This document shows positions 20,134-31,451 of a stretch of DNA of 64,000 bases, in pieces. Under the pieces are notes generated by a model, which was not told the DNA's origin, did no database searches, and saw nothing but the letters and a program-made list of their open reading frames with translations. Both the position numbers and the translations under genes were made by a program. How positions within the stretch are numbered: position 1 is the first letter of the stretch; each line of letters opens with the position of its first letter. Origin of the DNA: Gastrodia elata (Eukaryota > Streptophyta > Magnoliopsida > Asparagales > Orchidaceae); the NCBI GenBank assembly GCA_016760335.1, contig CM028674.1:40808801-40872800 (forward strand), given 5' to 3'.

Positions 20134-21828
20134 TTGATTTTTATACTCACACGTCCTAAGAATTTTTTTAGAAGCTTGCTTGTATTGTTTGATTCCAGTC
20201 CATGCCCGAACCTCTTCAAGGCCTCCCTTCCCTCGAGTGCTGTGTTTATGCTCTGTTCGGAAAAGCGCGTGAACTTCGTCCTCAGGCATGCCTCATCTAT
20301 GCGGGAGCTGAGGCAAAGCCAGGCGCTTCTAACCAAATCCAACGTCGCCGCTAGACTCCCTTCCCTCCTCTCCAAGCTCCTTTTCCTCTCGGCCGTCTCC
20401 CCTTGGGGCAGCCTCGCCCATGCCCGAGCCCTCTTCAACTCTTCCCCTCCTCTGCTCGAGTCCACCTTCGCCTTCAACGTGATGCTCCGGGCTTACTCAG
20501 CCTCCATCTTCCCCATCCAGGCTCTCCTCCTTTATAACTCCATGTGCCGCCTCGGAACCCTTTCCATAGACAATATAACTCTTCCCTTCGTTCTCAAAGC
20601 CCTAGGCCGTGCTGTAGCCGAAGGCTCTGTCCTGATGCTTGCCTTGAAGGGCTCAGAAATCCACTGCCGGGCTATTCAACTCGGTCTCCACTCCGACACC
20701 TTTGTGCTCAATGCCCTCATCTCCATGTACTCCCGATGCGGCTGGATTCATCATGCCCGATACCTGTTCGATGGAATGCCGTTAAAGGATGCTATCTCGT
20801 GGAACACCATGTTTGTGGCTTATGACCGCATCCGAGACTTCCATTCGGCTAACAAACTTCTCAAGGAAATGCCTGTGAAAAATGTGTCTTTGTGGAATAG
20901 TGTATTAGCCAGGCACGCTAGGTCGGGGAATGTTAGGGATGCAAGAAAGCTTTTTGAAGAAATGCCATCGAGGGATGCGGTGTCTTGGAACTCGTTGATT
21001 GCGTGCTTTGTGCGTGCCAAGGATTATAGGGGCGCCGTGCGTTTCTTCAAGGACATGCTGGCTGCTCGGGTGGCGCCGACTCAATATACTATTGTATCAG
21101 TGCTCGGGGCTTGCGCAGAGGCGGGTGAATTTGAGATGGGGCGGGGGATGCATGATTTTCTCAAGGAGAAGGAGATTGAGATTGAAGGTTTGGTCGGAAA
21201 TGCTGTGCTGGACATGTATGCCAAGTGCGGCCACTTGAAGCTTGCTAGCGAGGTGTTCGATATGATGGGTTGGAAACATGTGGCTTGCTGGAATTCTATG
21301 ATTGTGGCGTTGGCCGTGCACGGTCAATCTGAACAGGCTTTGGACTTGTTTGCTTCTCTTGAAGAGGCTGATGTTATACCCAACCGGATAACCTTCCTCG
21401 GGGCTTTGCTTGCCTGCAGCCACAAGGGACTGGTGGAAGCAGGAAGAGCATTGTTCCAAAGAATGAAGAGGAAGTATGAAATAGAGCCTGACATAAAGCA
21501 CTATGGTTGTATGGTTGATATTCTGAGTAGATGCGGCCTGCTTGAAGAAGCCTATCAGTTGATCATAAGGATGCCGCTCAGAGCTAACACGGTGTTGTGG
21601 AAGACATTGATTGCTGCCTGTAAGGTGCACGGAAATGTTGAATTGGCAGAGAGAGCATTTAGGGAGATTGGTAAATTGAAAAACCCTGATGATGGGGACT
21701 ATGTTATGATGTCAAACATCTATGCAGAAGCAGGTAGATGGCAAGGTGTTGAGCATTTAAGAGTTGGGATGATTAATTCTCACTTGTCAAAGCAACCTGG
21801 CTGTGCCCATATTGTGCTTAACGACTGA
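20134..21828 (+). CDS. PLS-class pentatricopeptide repeat protein with E domain
   Basis: A 564-residue intronless protein of the plant PPR family. Members bind organellar RNA in a sequence-specific way; PLS/E types usually take part in C-to-U editing. The N-terminal 55 residues are hydrophobic and basic (RPKNFFRSLLVL), which suits an organelle-targeting peptide. PPR units run from about residue 110 to 485, with typical signatures such as FVLNALISMYSRCG (190-203), DAISWNTM (219-226), DAVSWNSLIA (281-290) and VGNAVLDMYAKCG (354-366). The E region starts near TVLWKTLIAACKVHG (486-500) and continues through YVMMSNIYAEAGRW (523-536) to KQPGCAHI (553-560), where the protein stops. There is no DYW domain, and E2 is incomplete. 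A start at 20251 or 20299 is possible but would shorten or remove the transit peptide. No frame break is seen. The target organelle and RNA cannot be read from the sequence. Confidence 0.93.
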   Translation: MIFILTRPKNFFRSLLVLFDSSPCPNLFKASLPSSAVFMLCSEKRVNFVLRHASSMRELRQSQALLTKSNVAARLPSLLSKLLFLSAVSPWGSLAHARALFNSSPPLLESTFAFNVMLRAYSASIFPIQALLLYNSMCRLGTLSIDNITLPFVLKALGRAVAEGSVLMLALKGSEIHCRAIQLGLHSDTFVLNALISMYSRCGWIHHARYLFDGMPLKDAISWNTMFVAYDRIRDFHSANKLLKEMPVKNVSLWNSVLARHARSGNVRDARKLFEEMPSRDAVSWNSLIACFVRAKDYRGAVRFFKDMLAARVAPTQYTIVSVLGACAEAGEFEMGRGMHDFLKEKEIEIEGLVGNAVLDMYAKCGHLKLASEVFDMMGWKHVACWNSMIVALAVHGQSEQALDLFASLEEADVIPNRITFLGALLACSHKGLVEAGRALFQRMKRKYEIEPDIKHYGCMVDILSRCGLLEEAYQLIIRMPLRANTVLWKTLIAACKVHGNVELAERAFREIGKLKNPDDGDYVMMSNIYAEAGRWQGVEHLRVGMINSHLSKQPGCAHIVLND

Positions 21829-22790
21829 TCTGGGGAAACATTTGTCCTTATGAAATTTTGGTGAACAAAGTGTGCTTAATTTGGATAAAGCAATTCACGG
21901 TGTTCTCCTTTGACTTATAAAGTTCATTATGTAAAGTATTTCTCAAATTTGAATTGGTTTTGAAAGGTTTTTACCAGTATAGCAGCACTGTAGAGACACT
22001 TCCCATCCACAAGTAATTTTCTAATTAGGTGGTTGGTTCTCTTTATGCAGATCTCGTTATGCCATTGAAGGGCAACCTTCTCTTTGATTTTAGCACATAC
22101 TAACACTCTAACTCGTGATAATAAAATCAAGTGCATGTTATGGTAATAGTATTGAATAAGTGCAATGAGCTTTACATCTTGTGAGAACTAAAGGTACTGA
22201 TTAGGGACAAACTTTGCACCCCAGTGACCCATCCAAAGTTTGATAACTAGCTTATATACATTTTGATTTTGAAAATAACTTTTTGATCTAGTGATTTTGG
22301 GATCAACTTGGAAGCTTAGCAAAGTTGTCCAAGGTGGGTGTTGACTGAGTTATTTGCCCATCGAATAAATTAGACAAACCAAAGTTGAACAAAGAGGATA
22401 TTGGGAAGGTTGATAATAATTAAGCTGCCAAGAAATTTTTCTCGTACAAGACATGAGAAAACAAACTAAGTGGTCAGATGACGAGTAACAACTCATAAGC
22501 AATGTTCAAGGCAAGAGGAGATAAACAATAATTCGTGAGGAGCTCCAAAAACTATTGAAGAAGCCTAGGCAAATCATAAATTATAGTCGTCTGTGAGGAT
22601 GACCTAGCTAGGAGAATATAACCTGCCAAGTGAAAAAGTGCCGTCATGAAGAGCTAGCAAGCTAGTTGAGTGTTCACCATGAAGATTGATTGGGAGAATC
22701 TCAGTCGAGAAAGCCCTGCAGAGTTGTTGAAAATTACTAGTTGAAAGAACATATGACTTGGTGTGATTTTTGTTTACACGCAAATGCACG
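21829..22790. other. PPR 3' flank, no further gene seen
   Basis: The PPR 3' UTR is expected in the first few hundred bases. The rest is AT-rich sequence without a recognisable gene, repeat or RNA. Confidence 0.5.
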
Positions 22791-23575
22791 TGGTTTGCAG
22801 TAATAATAGAACTGTGAGTTCTGGATTTATCATTCTCAAGAATTAAAGAAAGATTACTAGTTACTATTTTCTCTACTAATGCTTAAACAATTGAAACTTT
22901 ATTTTGTCACTAAATTACGATGATGTAATCAAATTTTAAAAGATCGGGAAGAATTAGGTCGATCAACTATGGTTCAATAAATCTAGTTCAAGCTGAGTTT
23001 GAATTGATCATCTCATGAGAATGTCAACTTTATATTTCAAAAGGCTACAGATAGTTAAACCCACTAGTGATTTCTCACACATATGGATCTCTCACCACTA
23101 AACTCTAAGGTTGTCTTTAACCGATCTCGTACGAGACCCCTTGATTTCATACCTTAACATCTAAATGATTGTTTCATTAAGTTTTATTGATATGCCTCTA
23201 TCTAGTGCAAATGAAACTAGATTTCCACCTATGTCCTCATTGCACATAGACATCTCCATGTTCAAAGGAAAGTGTGCCGATCCCTCCAAGCCTTGAAGGG
23301 CTCCAATCAAAACTTTAGTGCTACTTGTTTGGCATGCAATCACATAAACATACATCTTGATTAAAACTCTTGGTTCGATCGAAAGTGTAGTGTAATGTGA
23401 AAATGTTCCTTTAAAGATGAAGATTTTTACATGCAACATAGAAGATTTTAATAAAATGAGACTCGTACATTTATCACAACATATCACAAATCTAAACTCA
23501 GCATTCACATAGAAATATTTACTACATAAGTCTAGCCTAACTCTTTTCAAAGAGGGGGTTTAGGCTGCCATTAAA
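22790..23575 (-). repeat. Inverted copy of the 25860-26770 repeat
   Basis: Read on the minus strand it matches 25860-26770 block by block: GTTAGGCTA, AATGCTGAGTTTAGATTT, AATCAAGATGT, GATTGCATGCCA, CACTAAAG, GAGATGTCTATGTGCA, then CACTAGTG and AATTAAAG-type blocks further on. A 129-codon minus-strand frame (23161-23550) shares IEP..IKM.V.VIAC with a plus-strand frame in the partner. This looks like shared DNA, not a protein family. Confidence 0.7.
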
Positions 23576-25110
23576 ATGAGATCACTAGCATAAAAGATTT
23601 TTGATCTCAAAAATATCATGATTTCTTATAATGATATAGTGCAAAAGGAAACAAGAAATCTTGTTTTGAGCCCACTAACCCAATCCATAGAGATTGAGTG
23701 AAGGTGGCTGAATGTACCTCTTGAGCTGGGTTTGAGCTAGATTGTAGATGATGCAGAGGCATCTGAGCTCCACCGATCTGCTAATAGTCTTCCTCAAGTC
23801 TGGGTGGGTCATGGGTGCCTTAGAAACTTAGCAAGACAACTGGGGATTTACAGATTGAGCTCTGAATGCTCAGGCACAGAGGAGAAGCAAGAATAGTAGC
23901 AAAGAGGAATTGGGATCTATTAGGAGTTCTATAGGTGCTATAAGGATGCTTAAGCCGAAGAATTTAGTAAACAAAGGTGAGGGAAGCTTGAGGCAAGTCT
24001 TTATAGCATTTTTTGAGGGTTGGAGAGTAATCTATAGGTCCAATGGGTGACACGAACACTACGGGTTTAAGATGGACATTTCTAGGGGTAGATCGGCCTA
24101 TTTCAGGAGATGATTCCCTCCCTAATCGAAAATTGATTGGAGACGGGGGAGATCATGGGAGCATACTCTAACATTTCTATTAGGTTTTAATCCAGTTTGC
24201 AGGGCAAGTCGATATGGAGATCAACAGTGGCTGGTTAAATCAGTATCACTCACTCGCATCCAACAGTCCGATCAATTCTACACTTAATTAACTCCCTCAT
24301 GGCGGCTCCGACTTATGTATGGTCTAGATCAAAAAGGCTAAACGGATGTAATTCGCTCCATCTTTCCGTGATCCTTCGCTAGATACAACAGATCTTCCGC
24401 CTCCGTGGTTTCAGATTAATCGAATTAATGCTCAAATTATTCAATTAAATTCATATGGTTTTATTTAAATAATAGTTTTAATGTATTTTGTATATTTTTC
24501 TTAATTTTATCATGGTTCTTTAATTTAATTAAATATTCTTAAAATATTCAAAAATAATTTCTTGAATATTTTCCTTTCAAATATTTAGTGAAGTGTTCTA
24601 ATGATGTCTTGAGCCTCTTAATGACTTTCAATAAACTTAATTAAGCCAGTAAGAGCTAATTACATATGAACATTTTTTATTCAAACTCATGTGAAAAGGC
24701 AACTTCACTTGTTCTGATCTTCAATTTGCAGTTGACATTCTCATATTTAGGAAAGTTACTAAGTATAATTTGCTTTGATTGCAAGATTTCTTTGACAAGA
24801 TTTTTCAAGCTTCTTTGGCTCTCACATAATTTGGAGAAATCAGCAATATTTTTTTTCTAATAACATTCTGAGAGAGCGTGCTCTTACCTTATATTTTAAA
24901 TTACTAGGACTAAATAGTTGGGCTTGCCAATCTCTTATCAAAGCATTGATAAATCATGCATATACACTAAAATCATCCCATTTTATTATGTTGTTTCACA
25001 TTAGAATACACTATTTTTAATCCATTTTTGATATGTTTTATTTTCATTTTGATTCTATAGAAAAAATCAAGACATTCAAAGAGTTTTTACATTATAAATC
25101 TATTAAAGAG
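23576..25110 (-). mobile_element. Possible antisense LTR fragment
   Basis: No gene seen. 23640-24430 is richer in GC and 24430-25110 is AT-rich, the reverse of the usual LTR order (AT-rich start, then GC-rich part, then TATA). On the minus strand GCTATAAAGAC near 24000 could be the LTR TATA box and GGATGCGAG near 24265 resembles the LTR GC-rich part. Neither LTR end is found, so the assignment is weak. Confidence 0.3.
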
Positions 25111-25124
25111 AGCAGTCTGGCCCT

Positions 25125-25495
25125 CAGGTGCGCCTGAGTGCTTCAATTCCAGCACCTGAGTAGCCTGTTCGAAGCGCGCGCTCAGGCGCCCCACACGCCG
25201 AAGTGGCAGAGACCTGCACGCTCAGGTACCAAGCATCGAAGTGGCAAAAACTCGCGCGCTCAGGCTTGCTCGAGGGCCAACTTGTTAGAAACTTGTGCGC
25301 GCCCAAGTGCCGAAGTGACAAAAACTTGCGCGCTTAGGTGTGCCAAAGCTCCGAAGAGACATAAACTTGCGCGTTCAGGAGCGCCTGAGCGCCAGCTTGA
25401 CAGAAGCGTAGGCTCTCCGGTGCTCTCAGGCATCCGAAGAAAACTGTACAACAGCAGAGCACGTGCGCATGCGCCCTTAGGCACTTGACAGACTT
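25125..25495. repeat. GC-rich degenerate tandem array (array 3, CTCAGG type)
   Basis: About six units of roughly 40-60 bp built on CGAAGTGRCAAAAACTTGCG, each followed by CGCTCAGG and sometimes by the palindrome-like GGAGCGCCTGAGCGCC. Open frames on both strands here are low-complexity products of the repeat. Its position upstream of a TATA-like TGTATAAAAACG (25568) parallels array 2. Confidence 0.7.
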
Positions 25496-25692
25496 CTGGA
25501 TACGAAGCACCATTATTCCCAAAGAAAAATATGCGACTTTTGGCTTCTCTTTGGCGGAACTAGAGGTGTATAAAAACGACAGAAACTGTAAAATGGGAGG
25601 ATGATTTTGGGAGAAAAATAAGGGTTACAAAGATAATATTTCCAGTCGCAAGAGAGGAAAACCTTAAAACTGTTATAGAAGACTATAAAATG

Positions 25693-25727
25693 AAGAAGAA
25701 GAAGAAGAAGAAGGCGAAGATGAAGAG
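25693..25727. repeat. (GAA)n-type purine tract
   Basis: ATGAAGAAGAAGAAGAAG continuing into GGCGAAGATGAAG. Confidence 0.85.
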
Positions 25728-25859
25728 AACCACTTGGGACGTTCTTTTAGTAACATCTTCTCTATTCTCCATTTTCATTTCTTTTTTGCGTTATCTTGTT
25801 GCAATAAATCATGATACACATGAGAATAAAAACTATGTATTCTTGTGATTCCTTTTTAA

Positions 25860-26770
25860 TGACAGCCTATACTCTCATTTCGAGGAGGGTTAGGCTATAT
25901 CTGTGTAGTAAACAATTTTTTATGAATGCTGAGTTTAGATTTCTGAAATGCCGTGATGAATGCAAGTGTTACATTTTATGAGAATCTTTTTTGTTGCATG
26001 TATAAGAAAAATCATTACACTTAAAGGAGCGTGCACACATCACACTACATCTTTGATCGAGCCAAAAATTATAATCAAGATGTGTGTGCAAGTGATCGCA
26101 TGCCATGCAAATGACACTAAAGCTTTGATCGGAGCAAAATTTATGATCAAAGATTTATGTGCACTTGGTATTTCTTGTCTTCCGTGTTCCATACCTCGTG
26201 CGATCTCTCGCTTAGACATAAGGTTAGACCGAATAAAGGATTGTCAAGGTAGAGAGACCTACACGCTCTCTTTTGAGCATAGAGATGTCTATGTGCATGT
26301 GAGAACATAGATGAAAATATAATTCCATTTGCACTAGACATGAAATGCTGCTAAGACTTGAGGAAGCCATTTGTTAGACATTAAGGTTCAAAGTCAAGAG
26401 GTATCTTTCGAGATCGGCTAAAGATAATCTTAGGGTTTAATGGCGAGTGACCCATGTGCATGAGGTATCACTAGTGAGTTTATCTATCACTAGCCCCTTG
26501 AAATATGTATTTAGCATTCTCACAAATTGATTGATAAACACTGAACAAAAGTTTGAATTACTGAACCATAGTTGTTCTTCCTAACTTTACCCAATCTCTT
26601 AAACTTGATCACATCCCCACAACTCTAGATTTACTTAGTTTGCATGCTTAGTTTTAGTTTAGTGACAAAAAAAAACTAAATTTTAATTATTTAAGCATTA
26701 GTAAAGAAATTAGTAGACAGTAACTTTCCTTTAATCATTGACTATGATAATATACAAATCACCATTCTTT
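25860..26770 (+). repeat. Repeat upstream of the Athila-type gag, possibly its LTR
   Basis: Inverted partner of 22790-23575, separated from it by about 2.3 kb. It lies 330 bp upstream of the gag ATG at 27095, the place where a 5' LTR would be expected. TTTTTGAGTTAGTGACGCAG near 26846 could be a decayed primer-site region, but it does not match any tRNA well. I see no clear TG or CA ends. Confidence 0.45.
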
Positions 26771-27094
26771 TATTACTTCATACCACATGCATTTGCATAT
26801 CAACAAAAGTTACACTTTTGTATCCTGTCAAGTTATTAGCAACTTTTTGAGTTAGTGACGCAGACGCTTCTACTATTTATATTTTGCTTTATTTATTTTC
26901 ATTTTTGTTTATATTTAGTTTATGTTTCATTAATTTTTGTTGTCATCATCTTGTTGAAGCCATTTCATTTTAATTGCATCTTAAATTTGTGTATGCTACA
27001 TTTAGGTGATTAAAACTTGTTTTTTGATCCAGAGATAGACATAACATACCATATACTTAGGAAATGCTTAAGATTTAATAAATAAAACTTAACC
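26771..27094 (+). other. AT-rich leader before the gag remnant
   Basis: T-rich sequence without a gene, consistent with the untranslated leader of the element whose gag starts at 27095. Confidence 0.4.
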
Positions 27095-28128
27095 ATGGCT
27101 GAACCAAATCTAGGTGGGGTTCACAACAACAATAATAACAACAATCACAACAGCAGCAGCAACAACAACAACAATAATCATATAGCTGGAGTCTTGAGAG
27201 ATTATGTGTTGCCTATTGTGGGAGGGATACCAAATGCAATATTAAGAACAGGTATTCAAGCCAATAATTTTGAAATCAAACCAACTACTTTGCAAATGGT
27301 GCAAAATAACTAGTTTGATGGATTCCCAACTGAAGATCCAAACGTTCACATCGCAAAGTTCCTTGAAATTTGCACCTTTCGATATAATGATGTCATTGAT
27401 GATGCCATTAGATAGAGACTATTTCCATTTTTCCTTAGAGATAGAACAAAAAGTTGACTAATATCTCTCCCAAGTGACTCCATAACAACTTGAAAAGATC
27501 TAGCCGAAAAATTCCTAACAAACTACGTCCCCCTATATAAATTGCAAAACTTATGAACAAAATCTCCAACTACATTCAACACGATAGTGAAATGTTATAT
27601 GATAATTGTGAGAGATTCAAGGAGCTCTTAAGACGTTGTCCCCATCATGACTTGCCCCTATGGCTCCAAGTGCAAACATTGTACAGTGGTTTGAATGCTA
27701 GCCCTCGAATACTCATAGATGCAGCGTTTAGTGGATCACTATATAGCAAGACCTCGGAGGAAGCTTATAATCTCTTAAAAGAGATGGCCAAAACTTCTTA
27801 CCAATGGCCCACTAAAAGACTCACATCATAAAAGAGCAAGTGCACACATTAGGAAATTACCAAGTTGCCCATTTGCAAATGAAAATTTTAGCCCTCACCC
27901 AAAAATTGAATGCTATGGGCATACATGTAGTGCAAAAGATAAATAGTGCATTATGTTGTGGTGTGTAGTCTTGTTCAACATGCAATTTAAATAGCACTTA
28001 TGCACATTCTCACATAGAACAAATGAATCTTGTGACTATACCACTCAAAACAACCCTTATTCAAATTCTTACAATGCCGGATGTAGTAATCATCCTAATT
28101 TTCTTGGAAGAATAACCAAGGGGATCCC
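27095..28128 (+). pseudogene. gag of an Athila/Tat-type Ty3/gypsy element
   Basis: The capsid protein of a lineage different from the chromovirus copies. It starts MAEPNLGG, has an Asn-rich run (27123-27178) and then GIQANNFEIKPTTLQMVQNN, a hallmark of Athila/Tat gag. A TAG follows, then FDGFPTEDPNVHIAKFLEIC (27313-27370), a frameshifted FPFFLRDRTKS, and the long block 27553-27831 with CERFKELLRRCPHHDLPLW and WLQVQTLYSGLN. The distal NPYSNSYNAGCSNHPNF (28057-28107) also matches this lineage. Stops and frame changes show that it is dead. The LTR starting at 28129 interrupts it. Confidence 0.85.
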
Positions 28129-30711
28129 TGTAACAACCATAGCATTGTTACATAGTTTCAAATGTCCAAATTAGGTTAAAACCCTCACCGTTAATCCTTA
28201 AATAATGCTTGGAGCAATCCCTGAAATTAGGTATAATTTGGAGCTCATTTGAATTTATCAAATATTTTAATGCATTTAATTAATCAGAAAATTAAAAAAA
28301 TTAAATTGTCCTCCAATCAATAATTTGACTTTATTTTTTAGTTTCTCACCCATAAATTAGCTAAGGGTGAATTTTTGGGATTTTTTAGAGCTCATTTGGT
28401 TGTCTAATTTTGATTAATTAAAAAAAAATAATTATTAATTAATTAATTAATTAAATCTTAACGGGCTGGAGCAATCGGCATCCGCCCGCCGTTTAATCAA
28501 ATGATGGGTCAAATTTCAACCCTCCATCCACGCGACCATTGGAAATCGGACGACTGAGGTCACGAAGACACACACAGTGTCGTCGCCCCCCTTTGCTCCG
28601 CATGCGAACGTGGCTCAGAGCCCGTACATATACGACTATCCTTGCCAAACCTTCCCTCACTTTTAGGATGTAGTGAGACCGCCATTCCATTGGAATCGAT
28701 GGAGAGGAGTTATAGGTGAGGCCAGGAGAAGATTTGAGGTGACTTCGTGCTGCATTTGAGCTAACCCTAGGGAGCCACCATTGGTGAAAGGTATCTCCAT
28801 AATATTCTTCAATTTACACTAAAACTTTTCTATTCTAGTTTCATTTCCTTATTTCTCCAACCTATGATTGATTGTCAAGCTCCAACCGAGGTCGTGAGCT
28901 CGTTTGGTGCTCAATAGTCTCGACTGTACAGTAATGTAACATCGAGAGCTCGAGTGATGATCCAGCCTTCTACCCCATACTATATGCCAATTTAGGGTTT
29001 TTTGGATTGGCTTTGACCCAGGGAACCCAATGGAGGGTTGCTTGAGCTATGGGGTGCACTATGGTGGGAGAATTGTTTATCCGTAGTGAACCTTGGGCAA
29101 ATCGAAGTATAGGAGTTACGGTTGGGTGTTTTTTCTATCGATAGATAGAACTTTTAATTGCAGTAGGAAGATCTAAATCTCAACTTTGTTTTGAGGTATA
29201 ATAGGTTAGCGAAGAGCAACTGAGCAAGAAGAATTTTGATGCATTAGCTCTTCTCCTCTTTTCTTCCGTTGGGAAGATGAATAGAGTCGGGCAGGTCGAC
29301 CCCGACATACGCGACAGTGTCTATCGGGCCCGCGCACGAGGACAGCCCAAGTGCATGCAGCGGCTGTGAGCTCGAGCGTCTGGAGTGCGTGCGTGCATAG
29401 GGAATATTAGGGTTTTATTAAATATTAAATATGATTAGTTTAATTTAAATTATTTGAATAACTTCTTAATTACTCATTCAAATATAGTATAATTATATAC
29501 CAAAATAATTAAAAAAATATGTAGAATAATTATATGAAGTTAAATTTAATTTTGATAGCTAATTTTACTACTCAATTTCTAATTATCATTAAATATCATT
29601 AAGGCATACATTAGCCATTTGAAGTTCAAATTGACCATACTTACAGTCATTGTGCTTATTATGCTATAGGGAAACTATAGCCACTGATTTTATATCGTTT
29701 CAACATCAATTAGAAAATATGAATTTTTGATACTTAAATAAATTATTATTTAAGCTTCCTAGATCTTATGACATCTTAGGGAAACTTAGGTTATGATATG
29801 TTTGAATATTAGAGAATAATTTGGATAGAAAATCAATTAGATTGACCTAGCCTTGTCATAGTACTAGTAAACTTAGATTTGAACCTTAATCTTTGAGAGA
29901 GAAAATTCAAGGTGAGAAACCTATAATTTAACCAAGTCAACTAAATTAGGATTGTATTAATTAATCATTAGTGTAGTACATGTGGCTAGGAAAGAATCCT
30001 AAAACCTTAGGGTAATTATCTTAGGAGGATTAGTGTGATGCTCAATCTAGTATTGCTAGTGATTAAATCCATCTAAAACTTAGTAAGTGGTCTAAGTTGA
30101 TGAGTATGAACTACCTAGTTTAGTGTAGGCTGCCATATTATGATAAGTGTAAGGCTTAGAACTATCTTGGATGTTTAGTGGTAAAGTTAAGAGCATACTA
30201 AGCCTCAAGTTATAATGAGACTTAGAACCTTTAATAATTAGCTAATAAAGTTAAGACTAGGATTTAATGTTAGTAGAACTAGGACTTGGAACCTTAAGAT
30301 CAAAAGGTGAGACTTAATGCTTATATTAGAAAACTAGTAAGAGTTAGATTTAGATAATTGTATTATATGTAGGATCACTACTTAAGTCTTACAAAGAAGG
30401 GTTAGTAGTTAGACAAGCATATTAAGTTAAGGTTAGACCATCAGGGAGCTAGAGATAGTTTATTAGAGATTATTAAGTATAAGTTAATGAAGAAATTATT
30501 AAGATTAAGATTAGTGAACCTTTATGTTAAAAGGATTGGAAAGCAATAATAACATAAGATTTTGAATATTCTAAACTATAAGAATCCCTTAACGTAGGAT
30601 GTGTAGTAGTGAAACCTATAGTTTGTAAGTTAGGATGTTTTATTAGAGTAGAAGTATAATTAGATAGCTTAGATAGTTGTAGTACTAGTATTAGGATAGG
30701 ATTTTTAATTG

Positions 30712-30752
<41 letters not shown>

Positions 30753-30890
30753 GTATCAATTGACTAAAACATTTGATAAAAATCTAAAGTCAATAGAGGG
30801 GCTTGATTAGACCCAATCATTATTTATGCATAATGCTTTAATGAATTTTTTCAAAGAATTAGTCTCAATGTGTTGCAGTATTCAAGGATT
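28129..30890 (+). mobile_element. Gypsy LTR inserted in the Athila-type gag
   Basis: Starts TGTAACAACC..TTGTTACATAG immediately after the gag trace stops. It has one TCACCC..GGGTGA hairpin near 28346, a GC-richer region (28450-28700), a long AT-rich body and a (TA)n run at 30714. The block after the (TA)n run resembles 940-1140. The 3' end is not recognised, so the right limit is approximate. Confidence 0.6.
30714..30750. repeat. (TA)n microsatellite
   Basis: A run of TA dinucleotides in the body of the LTR. Confidence 0.95.
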
Positions 30891-31213
30891 TCTAAGCTAA
30901 TTATAACAATGTGAATTTGTTGTTTTCTACTTGGGTCGTGGCCGACCAAAGGCCACCCTCAATTAATGATGGGGCATCGAGAAGGAATGTATAAGGATTG
31001 AGGGAGGCTTGAGCACTATACATTACTGTACGTGCTTGAATCATCGAAGATCAACTAGTTGCGCCAGAGCTCAATTGAGCTCGGGGGACGATACCTAAGG
31101 TCCTAAAATACAATTATGAAAATAGAAATGTGTGGATAAAGCTAGCGAGGAAATAGTAATGCATACCTATTATCCGTGATGGGCCAGCTCATGTGAGCTT
31201 TCGAGGAAGGTAG
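30891..31213. other. Unassigned stretch with small hairpin
   Basis: No gene seen. GTGGCC..GGCCAC (about 30948-30966) is a short perfect inverted repeat. Confidence 0.4.
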
Positions 31214-31451
31214 TGTAACAACCCAAGGTAAGGGTCTTTAACAGTTGATTATGGGTAGAGTTTTTGAATGGAAGGCAAATTAGTGGCTGGGGAGGCTTGT
31301 ACCTGCGGGCCATGCTACGACCACAATGCATGATGTGGTCGTGGCCAGGTCAGAGGTACACTGTAGGGTAACAGTAACCTGTCGTGATCCAGCTATTGAA
31401 TCGAGCCATTGATCCAATAGTTAGATGTTACTAGGTGTAGAGAGTCATTCT
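31214..31451 (+). mobile_element. LTR 5' end fragment
   Basis: TGTAACAACCCAAGG is the family LTR start, but the following sequence does not match the other copies for long. A perfect inverted repeat ACGACCACA/TGTGGTCGT lies at 31317-31342. The antisense LTR at 31452 follows directly. Confidence 0.45.

Noticed and set aside
20121..21630. Long minus-strand frames (118 and 177 codons) under the PPR gene
   Set aside because: Antisense shadows of a real, repeat-rich coding region; no recognisable domain.
25138..25522. Ala/Arg-rich frames on both strands
   Set aside because: They are translations of GC-rich array 3 and have only repeat-derived composition.
23161..26310. A conserved protein shared by the frames at 23161-23550 (minus) and 25960-26310 (plus)
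   Set aside because: The similarity extends well beyond the frames on both sides, so it reflects duplicated DNA; the frames diverge and have no known domain.
27095..27313. Asn-rich 72-codon protein as a host gene
   Set aside because: The sequence after the Asn run matches Athila/Tat gag and continues beyond the stop codon, so it is a broken retroelement gag.
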